From JAIEPT01 sp038217425 (GTDB lineage: Bacteria; Planctomycetota; Planctomycetia; Gemmatales; Gemmataceae), in assembly GCA_038217425.1 (NCBI GenBank), contig JBBQPM010000212.1, positions 1 to 11,271 of the forward strand: a stretch of DNA of 11,271 bases, given 5' to 3'. A program made the position numbers and the translations under genes. Shown here in pieces: positions 6,771 to 11,271 of the stretch. A model generated the notes under the pieces. The model did not search any database and was not told the origin of the DNA. It saw only the letters and a program-made list of their open reading frames with translations. The first letter of the stretch is position 1; every line of letters begins with the position of its first letter.

Positions 6771-7858
6771 AACGTCTCGGACTCGCTGTACTCTTGTGGA
6801 TGGCGGCCAGCGCCCAGGCCGACCCGCTCGCCGATCGCGCGGCCGCGATCAAACCCGCGCCGGCCGAACTCGCGTGGATGCGCATCCCCTGGCTCACGTC
6901 GCTCGTGGAGGCGGAGCGCATCGCCCAGGCGGAGAATCGCCCGATCCTCTTTTGGAACGTCGACGACGATCCGCTCGAGCGCTGCTGAGGCTGGGCGGCG
7001 CTGCTCCGGTCCGGAGTTCTCACGCATTCCGCGGTCAATGAGTATATCCGCACGTACTACGTCGCCGTCGCGCTGGACAAGCAGAAGATCTTCCGCGCGC
7101 GCGAACGCTACGCCGCCGAGTTGCCGCTCATGCGGAAGTTTTCCAACGATAAGAGTTCGAGCCTGGGGGTCTACCTGTCGACGCCGACGGGAGAGCCGTT
7201 GGGCGTCTGCTTTCCGCACACCATCGGCGGCGATCGGCAGGCGGAAAAGTTCCTTGCGATTCTCGAAAAAGGGGTCGTCGGCATGGGGAACGTGAAGCCG
7301 CGCACGCAGGTGGCGGAACCCAAGATTCATCCCGATCGAGGCGTCGGCGAACGCCCCGACGGCTCGGTGCGACTGGCCCTGTGGGTCCGCTTCACCGATC
7401 CGGCGCCGCACGGCAAGCACGCGCCGGTCTTCGACAGCATCGTCCTGGACGCGAAGCAATGGCGCAGCCTCGTGCCGGCAAAACGCGATGTTGGAACCCG
7501 GTATTCACTGAAACCAGACGCTGTCAACCTCTTCTGCCGGGCGCTGGTCGCCAGCAGCGATCTCTCGTTCACCTTTCGTCCGCAGGACGTCCAGAGCGGC
7601 GCGATCGACGCGGAAGTTGTGTCGGCGCAGGAGATCGTACTACGAGGTACATTGAAGGGCAGGCGCTCGCACGTCAATGAGCCGAACGCTCCCAATGACG
7701 GCACGAGTCAATTCGAAGGCCGGCTGACGCTGGACGCCGAGGGCAAGATCAAGGGGCTACTCCTCGTGGGGACGGGCGGATATCAGCAGCCTTGGAACCG
7801 CTCGCCCCGACCAATCGCGTCGGTCATCGAATGGCGATCTACCCCGGACGGCGACTAA
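6767..7858 (+). CDS. exported thioredoxin-like protein, candidate selenoprotein with in-frame TGA (Sec74)
   Basis: The frame from the ATG at 6767 runs to TAA at 7856-7858 with one interruption, TGA at 6986-6988. Read as selenocysteine it gives 363 residues. Residues 1-18 (MKRLGLAVLLWMAASAQA) are a signal peptide with an AQA/D cleavage site, so the protein is probably exported. A thioredoxin-like domain spans about 35-160: SLVEAERIAQAENRPILFWN, then DDDPLERC-U-GWAALL, where the redox motif normally sits after the first strand and at the start of the long helix. YVAVALD and GVYLSTPTGEPLGV supply the later strands. The C-terminal ~190 residues (ALWVRFTDP, RLTLDAEGKIKGLLLVGTGG) are an all-beta region I cannot name. 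About 290 codons downstream of the TGA stay open with unchanged codon style, and a SECIS-like hairpin follows the TGA. The main alternative is a gene broken by a recent TGC-to-TGA mutation. Prediction programs would report two fragments (6767-6988 and 7121-7858). Confidence 0.72.
6986..7022 (+). promoter_or_regulatory. UGA recoding site with bacterial SECIS-like hairpin
   Basis: The UGA (6986-6988) is followed by CUCC (7004-7007), the apical loop GGUCC (7008-7012), and GGAG (7013-7016). A G-U pair 7003/7017 extends the stem. Nineteen bases separate the UGA from the loop, and G occupies the first two loop positions; both agree with known bacterial SECIS rules and resemble the GGUCU loop of E. 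coli fdhF. The bases UGAG (6986-6989) can also pair with CUCA (7019-7022), placing the UGA in the lower stem. The stem could be closed one pair further to a GUC triloop. Pairing is read from sequence; SelB binding is inferred. Confidence 0.6.
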
Positions 7859-7880
7859 CTTTACGCGGTCAAGAATGATG

Positions 7881-7973
7881 CAAGCCCAGCGGGTGAGGTA
7901 CTCCGAACCCCTGGGATAAACGCCTGCGACCGCCGGATCCCAAGGGTTCGGAGTACCTCACCCGTTGGGCTTG
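7881..7973. terminator. 37-bp-arm palindrome between convergent genes; likely bidirectional terminator or dispersed palindrome
   Basis: The left arm 7881-7917 (starts CAAGCCCAGCGGGTGAGGTA) pairs with 7937-7973 with only two mismatches, at 7911/7943 and 7889/7965. Each is a wobble pair on one strand, so RNA from either strand still folds. The loop is 7918-7936. TGATG (7876-7880) can also pair with CATCA (7980-7984) across a six-base bulge. It fills the gap between the selenoprotein-candidate stop (7858) and the sixA stop (8004). No T-run follows. The symmetry is certain; termination or transcript-end protection is inferred from its convergent position. Confidence 0.7.
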
Positions 7974-8003
7974 GTGAAGCATCACAGTGCCCCGCGTGTA
8001 GCG

Positions 8004-8495
8004 CTAACTCCCGAGAAACTCGGGCTGCAGCAGCCATTGCAGCGTGCCGGTCGCCTTGTCGACGTCAGGCCCGGTGGAGATGAGTGCGACGGCGCCCTTC
8101 TGAAAGTCGAGTTGGGCGCGTTTGTTCCCCATCAGCCAACCGGAAAACACTGCGACGAACGGCAAATGACTCACCAGGGCGACCCGACCGGACCCGAGCT
8201 TTTTCAGGAACTTCGCCAGCCGCTTGGGCTCGCCGTTGGGACTGGCATGCTCGCAGGTGACGACGTCGGAGATGCCGAGCGTTTGCAAGATCGGCTCGGC
8301 CGATTGCCGGGAGCGCACCAGCGGACTGACGACCACCCGATCCAGACCGAGGCTCCGCTTCAGGAAAAAGTTCGCGACTTGCTGCGCCTGTGCCCGGCCC
8401 ACGTCCGTCAGCGGCCGATCTTCGTCGTGAACGATGCCCTGCTCGCCCTGCGGCACGGCGTCCGCATGGCGAATGACGTAAATCTCCAAGGTCAT
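8004..8495 (-). CDS. sixA: SixA-type phosphohistidine phosphatase
   Basis: 163 residues from the ATG at 8495, close to the ~160 of SixA. It is a small histidine-phosphatase-superfamily protein that removes phosphate from phosphohistidine on signalling proteins (in E. coli, HPt domains or the nitrogen phosphotransferase system) in the cytoplasm. It begins MTLEIYVIRHADA, with the catalytic RH pair at 9-10. Then come RPLTDVGRAQAQ (27-38), VVVSPLVRSRQSAE (54-67, containing the second arginine) and the second catalytic His110 in VALVSHLPF. It lacks the lid insert of larger phosphoglycerate-mutase relatives. The frame opens further to an ATG at 8537, but that adds 14 non-family residues. AGGAG sits unusually close (one base) before the chosen ATG, so the start is slightly uncertain. 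It is convergent with the selenoprotein candidate and divergent from typA. Confidence 0.9.
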   Translation of the reverse strand: MTLEIYVIRHADAVPQGEQGIVHDEDRPLTDVGRAQAQQVANFFLKRSLGLDRVVVSPLVRSRQSAEPILQTLGISDVVTCEHASPNGEPKRLAKFLKKLGSGRVALVSHLPFVAVFSGWLMGNKRAQLDFQKGAVALISTGPDVDKATGTLQWLLQPEFLGS

Positions 8496-8542
8496 TCTCC
8501 TCTTCTTCTCAGGGAACCTGCTCCGCGTTCTCTGCAATTAAA

Positions 8543-8548
8543 TATAAT
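8543..8548 (+). promoter_or_regulatory. possible -10 box for typA in an AT-rich divergent gap
   Basis: An exact TATAAT in the AT-rich stretch 8536-8551 lies 77 bases before the typA ATG, but no good -35 box stands at the right distance (8520-8525 reads GCTCCG). The same AT-rich stretch could serve sixA on the other strand. Weak call. Confidence 0.35.
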
Positions 8549-8625
8549 ACGTCCTTGTAGCGTAAGTTTCCTGCGGGGCGGCCTATTTTACGTCTCCCTG
8601 TTTCCTCGGGTTCCTGGGTTCGAGC

Positions 8626-10461
8626 ATGAAGCGGAACGATATTCGAAATGTGGCCATCATCGCGCACGTCGACCACGGCAAAACGACGCTGGTCGATAAT
8701 ATGCTGCGCCAATCCGGTATGTTTCGGCAAGAAGAACTCGATCGCCTCGCCGGCGGACAGCACGGGCTCATCCTCGATTCCAACGACATCGAACGCGAAC
8801 GCGGCATCACGATTCTCTCCAAAAACATCTCGATCCTCCTCAACGGCACCAAGATCAACATCATCGACACGCCCGGCCACGCCGACTTCGGCGGCGAAGT
8901 CGAACGCGTTCTCAAAATGGCGGACGGCTGCCTCCTGCTCGTCGACGCCGCCGAGGGCCCCTTGCCGCAAACGCGCTTCGTGCTTCGCAAAGCTTTCGAG
9001 TGCGGACTGCGCCCCATCGTTGTCGTCAACAAAATCGACCGCCCCGACGCCCGACCGGTCGACGTTTTGAATCAAGTCTTCGACCTCTTCGTGGAACTTG
9101 ACGCGACCGAAGAACAACTCGATTTCAAGACGGTCTACGCTGCCGGACGTCAGGGGATCTCGACCGACGATCTGAGCATCCCTGCCGAGGATTTCAAGCC
9201 GCTATTCAAGGCGATCATGGACCATGTGCCGCCGCCGGAAGTCGAACCCGACATGCCGCTGCAGATGCTGGTGACGACCCTAGGCTACAGCGACTACGTG
9301 GGCCGCATCGCCATTGGCCGAATCGTGGCGGGCAAGATCAAGAAGAACCAGCGCATCGCCCTGATGCGCCACACCGGCAAACGGATCGACTCGAACATCA
9401 AGACGCTCTTCACGTTTGACCGGTTGGGGCGAACCGAAGCGGAAGAGGTCGGCGCTGGCGATATCTGCGCCGTCGTCGGTCTGGAAGAAGTCGACATCGG
9501 CGACACCATCGCGGACATCGAGAACCCCGTCGCGCTGCCGCCGGTCAAGATCGACGAGCCGACGCTCAACATGCTCTTCCGCATCAACGATTCGCCGTTC
9601 GTCGGCCAGGAAGGGACGTACGTCACGAGCCGACAACTCCGCGACCGCCTGATGAAGGAACTCGAATCGAACGTCGCTCTGCGCGTCGTGCCGCGTGAAG
9701 ACAAGCGGGACGAGTTCGAGGTGTCGGGCCGAGGGTTGCTCCATCTTTCGATCCTTATCGAAACGATGCGCCGCGAAGGCTTCGAGGTTTCGGTCGGCAA
9801 ACCGAAGGTCATCAACAAGACGATCGACGGCCAGGAGATGGAGCCAATCGAGTATCTCGTGGTCGAAGTGCCCAACAATCACGTCGGCTCGGTCATGGAG
9901 TTGGTGGGCAATCGCCGGGCCGAATGCGTCAAGCTCGATTCGCGTCTGGAAATGACGAACATCGAGTTCACGATCCCCGCGCGCGGCCTCATCGGCCTCC
10001 GGACGCGCATGCTGAACGCCACCGCGGGGCAGGCGATCATGCATCACAATTTCTACGACTACCAACCCCTGCGCGGCACGATTCCGACCCGGCTCAACGG
10101 CGTCATGGTGTCAACCGAGACGGGCCGCGTCACCGCCTTCGCCCTCGACGGTTTGCAAGACCGCGGCGTCCTGTTCTGCGCCGCCGGCGATCAGGTCTAC
10201 GAGGGTCAAATGGTCGGCGAACATTGCCGCGACAACGATCTGCCCGTCAACGTGTGCCGCGAGAAGAAGCTCACGAACATGCGGGCGTCGGGTTCGGAAA
10301 AGTCGATCATCATCAAGCCGCCGAGACTGATGAGCCTGGAGCAGGCGCTCGAGTACATCGAGGATGACGAATACGTCGAAATCACCCCGACGGCAGTCCG
10401 GCTACGCAAGATGTATCTGAAGGAAAGCGACCGCAAGAAACAGGCTCGCCAGGGGAATTAA
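8626..10461 (+). CDS. typA: ribosome-associated GTPase TypA/BipA
   Basis: 611 residues, as in the family (E. coli BipA has about 607). It is a translational GTPase related to EF-G and LepA that binds the ribosome and supports 50S assembly and growth under stress or low temperature. It begins MKRNDIRNVAIIAHVDHGKT. G1 is AHVDHGKT (13-20), switch-I RERGIT (57-62), G3 DTPGHADF (81-88) and G4 NKID (135-138). Beta-barrel domain II follows (VGRIAIGRIVAGKIKKNQRI), then EF-G-like domains III and V (SGRGLLHLSILIETMRREGFE, VPNNHVGSVMELVGNRR). The TypA-specific C-terminal domain includes FTIPARGLIGLRTRM and VCREKKLTNMRASGSEK. No clear Shine-Dalgarno sequence precedes the ATG, but this start gives the family N-terminus. 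Its last 80 bases overlap a convergent gene, and no terminator is visible after it. Confidence 0.97.
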   Translation: MKRNDIRNVAIIAHVDHGKTTLVDNMLRQSGMFRQEELDRLAGGQHGLILDSNDIERERGITILSKNISILLNGTKINIIDTPGHADFGGEVERVLKMADGCLLLVDAAEGPLPQTRFVLRKAFECGLRPIVVVNKIDRPDARPVDVLNQVFDLFVELDATEEQLDFKTVYAAGRQGISTDDLSIPAEDFKPLFKAIMDHVPPPEVEPDMPLQMLVTTLGYSDYVGRIAIGRIVAGKIKKNQRIALMRHTGKRIDSNIKTLFTFDRLGRTEAEEVGAGDICAVVGLEEVDIGDTIADIENPVALPPVKIDEPTLNMLFRINDSPFVGQEGTYVTSRQLRDRLMKELESNVALRVVPREDKRDEFEVSGRGLLHLSILIETMRREGFEVSVGKPKVINKTIDGQEMEPIEYLVVEVPNNHVGSVMELVGNRRAECVKLDSRLEMTNIEFTIPARGLIGLRTRMLNATAGQAIMHHNFYDYQPLRGTIPTRLNGVMVSTETGRVTAFALDGLQDRGVLFCAAGDQVYEGQMVGEHCRDNDLPVNVCREKKLTNMRASGSEKSIIIKPPRLMSLEQALEYIEDDEYVEITPTAVRLRKMYLKESDRKKQARQGN

Positions 10462-10801
10462 GCGAGCGGGAATCATCCGCAACGAATCGAAAAACCTCGA
10501 CGACCTCGGGTTCGTCAGCTTTCTCCAAGGCTTCGTCCGGCGTTGGCTCTTCGGCCGGCGCGACCGGCGTCGGTTTCTCTTCGGGAGCGACGGGTTTGGG
10601 ACGTGCCGCCGGTTTGCCCAGGAAATAAGGGACGACGAGTTTGGCCGCGGTCATGTTGCCAGCGATGGCCTGATCGACGAGCGAGTTGGCCAGCGCCTCG
10701 ATTTTCGCCGGGCTGACGGCGGCCAGGAAAAGGGCCTGGAGTTTCGCCTGCATGGCCGCGATTTCGGCGAGGACGGGATTTTCCGGAGCGCAATCGATCA
10801 T
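10382..10801 (-). CDS. small hypothetical protein, convergent with and overlapping typA
   Basis: 139 residues from the ATG at 10801, family not recognised. The N-terminal half is helical (VLAEIAAMQAKLQALFLAAV, then IEALANSLVDQAIAGNMTAA and KLVVPYFLGKPA); the 'AIAG..TAAKLV..YFLGKP' pattern resembles short uncharacterised proteins I associate with planctomycetes. A Pro/Glu linker (PEEKPTPVAPAEEPTPDEA) and a low-complexity tail follow. GAGG lies six bases before the ATG, and a clear promoter stands 42 bases upstream. The frame opens to an ATG at 10852, but that codon lies upstream of the likely transcript start, so 10801 is preferred. The last 80 bases run antisense to the typA 3' end. The C-terminal tail may therefore be the result of a lost original stop. 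Confidence 0.65.
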   Translation of the reverse strand: MIDCAPENPVLAEIAAMQAKLQALFLAAVSPAKIEALANSLVDQAIAGNMTAAKLVVPYFLGKPAARPKPVAPEEKPTPVAPAEEPTPDEALEKADEPEVVEVFRFVADDSRSLNSPGEPVSCGRFPSDTSCVAGLPSG

Positions 10802-10842
10802 GGCAGACCTCGCGAGTAAAGGGAAGTGACGCCTCTTTTTGT

Positions 10843-10872
10843 ATCGTAACAAATGTACACGTGCCGTGTCAA
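10843..10872 (-). promoter_or_regulatory. sigma70-type promoter of the small hypothetical gene
   Basis: On the minus strand a perfect -35 TTGACA (10872-10867) is followed after 18 bases by TACGAT (10848-10843), four of six matches to the -10 consensus. The transcript would start near 10836, leaving a leader of about 35 bases. It supports the 10801 start of the downstream gene. Confidence 0.6.
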
Positions 10873-11201
10873 CGGCTGGCTGACTTTATCTTCGGATTTG
10901 GTCGCAAGCGTATTGCTCAAAACAGTTTAGGTCTTTCGAAAATTGGTCGGCGCGCGATACAAGGCGAACGTGGTTAATTCGCAAATGCGGTAGTTGCGCG
11001 ACGTGCATTATTGGTTATTGTGCGCGACGGCAGAGCGATAAAATCGACGCAAATAATATGTGTGGATTGGTTTAGCTAGTCTGTCTCTAGAATTTGGGAA
11101 CGTGATATTATGCGCGTGCGCAGAATAACAACAAGTTGAACTAAACCGCTTCGCGGTGGCGGGTTTCACTTCTTTTGATTCGAGTCGGGTTCGGTAGTCG
11201 T
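10873..11201. other. AT-richer intergenic region without a recognisable gene
   Basis: The composition is visibly more AT-rich than the genes around it, and no coding frame is convincing. It holds two exact copies of TGCGCGACG (10995-11003 and 11021-11029), spaced 26 bases start to start. It also has an extended -10-like TGATATTAT (11103-11111), a short imperfect palindrome (TTATGCGC 11108-11115 with GCGC...ATAA up to 11128), and a hairpin ACCGC-TTC-GCGGT (11145-11157). None of the landmark sequences of RNase P RNA, tmRNA or SRP RNA that I know is present. It could be a long promoter region or hold an unknown small RNA. Confidence 0.5.
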
Positions 11202-11271
11202 ATGCATCGGATTTTCCACGTACGCTCAGGGTTCGCCCTGGGCGTTTTTCTTTTCCTCGTGGAGACCTGCC
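11202..11271 (+). CDS. possible start of a secreted protein gene (3' truncated)
   Basis: From the ATG at 11202 the frame is open to the window edge, 23 codons. It reads MHRIFHVRSGFALGVFLFLV, then ETC: a basic N-terminus followed by a hydrophobic run, as in a signal peptide. No strong ribosome binding site precedes it. The same bases form a terminator-like hairpin, so this may not be a gene at all. Confidence 0.35.
   Translation, partial: MHRIFHVRSGFALGVFLFLVETC
11222..11254 (+). terminator. intrinsic-terminator-like hairpin with T-run
   Basis: ACGCTCAGGG (11222-11231) and CCCTGGGCGT (11236-11245) form a 10-bp stem with one G-U pair around a TTCG loop, followed by TTTTTCTTTT (11245-11254). 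This is the most textbook rho-independent terminator shape in the window. It would end a plus-strand transcript from the non-coding region to its left, but it competes with the reading of the same bases as the start of a signal peptide. Confidence 0.5.

Noticed and set aside
6611..7459. 282-codon minus-strand frame crossing the TGA of the thioredoxin-like gene
   Set aside because: Considered as the real gene instead of a selenoprotein, but it is Arg/Asp-rich without domains and overlaps the lrp-like gene end, while the plus strand has a signal peptide and Trx pattern on both sides of the TGA.
6767..7858. Plain pseudogene or two separate genes (6767-6988 and 7121-7858)
   Set aside because: Not excluded, but less favoured: the TGA follows Cys in the active-site position, a SECIS-like hairpin is correctly spaced, there is no second ribosome binding site or ATG near 7121, and the frame shows no other damage.
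8496..8537. Upstream start for sixA at 8537
   Set aside because: It adds 14 basic residues absent from the family; MTLEIYVIRHADA is the expected N-terminus.
8509..10065. Minus-strand frames opposite typA
   Set aside because: Antisense shadows of a certain translational GTPase.
10802..10852. Upstream start at 10852 for the small minus-strand gene
   Set aside because: It lies upstream of the TTGACA/TACGAT promoter's expected transcript start.
10873..11271. RNase P RNA, tmRNA or SRP RNA in the right-hand gap
   Set aside because: None of the conserved core sequences I know for these RNAs is visible on either strand.
1..11271. CRISPR arrays, tRNA genes, insertion sequences
   Set aside because: No regularly spaced repeats, no tRNA-like cloverleaf and no transposase-like protein were seen.

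Overview
The window is GC-rich, densely coding bacterial chromosome. It most likely comes from a planctomycete or another PVC-group bacterium. Support for this is the truncated 'DTDGDGKADV'-type beta-propeller protein at the left edge, a prepilin-like protein typical of these genomes, an exported thioredoxin-like protein of a style I associate with planctomycetes, and long non-identical palindromes in several intergenic gaps. The assignment is inference from protein style, since there is no rRNA here.

Layout, left to right. (1) 2-1135 (+) is the C-terminal part of a PVC-type propeller/dehydrogenase-like protein. (2) A 29-bp-arm palindrome precedes obg (1232-2269, +), which overlaps a small Cys-rich membrane-anchored or secreted protein (2266-2673, +). 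(3) A second palindrome (2696-2792) precedes a prepilin-like protein (2843-3655, +). (4) A perfect 27-bp palindrome (3681-3745) separates that gene from the convergent proC-guaA pair (6169-3775, -). (5) An Lrp/AsnC regulator (6309-6770, +) is divergent from proC, has a clear sigma70-type promoter, and overlaps by ATGA a thioredoxin-like gene (6767-7858, +). (6) A 37-bp-arm palindrome (7881-7973) lies between that gene and the convergent sixA (8495-8004, -). (7) typA/bipA (8626-10461, +) is divergent from sixA, and its 3' end overlaps a small antisense hypothetical gene (10801-10382, -) with its own good promoter. (8) The last ~400 bases are AT-richer and mostly non-coding, ending in a terminator-like hairpin that may instead be the start of a signal-peptide gene.

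The most interesting item is the thioredoxin-like gene at 6767-7858. It is one continuous reading frame interrupted by a single in-frame TGA at 6986-6988, directly after a Cys codon in the expected active-site position. The TGA is followed, at the spacing expected of a bacterial SECIS element, by a hairpin (7004-7016) with a GGUCC apical loop. I read it as a candidate exported selenoprotein (Cys73-Sec74) that standard gene callers would split or call a pseudogene. A recent nonsense mutation is the main alternative. No selA, selB, selC or selD lies in this window, so the claim depends on the rest of the genome.

Functionally, most genes are core housekeeping: ribosome-associated GTPases Obg and TypA, purine synthesis (GuaA), proline synthesis (ProC) and phosphohistidine signalling (SixA). 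The Lrp/selenoprotein-candidate pair and the palindromes are the accessory part.
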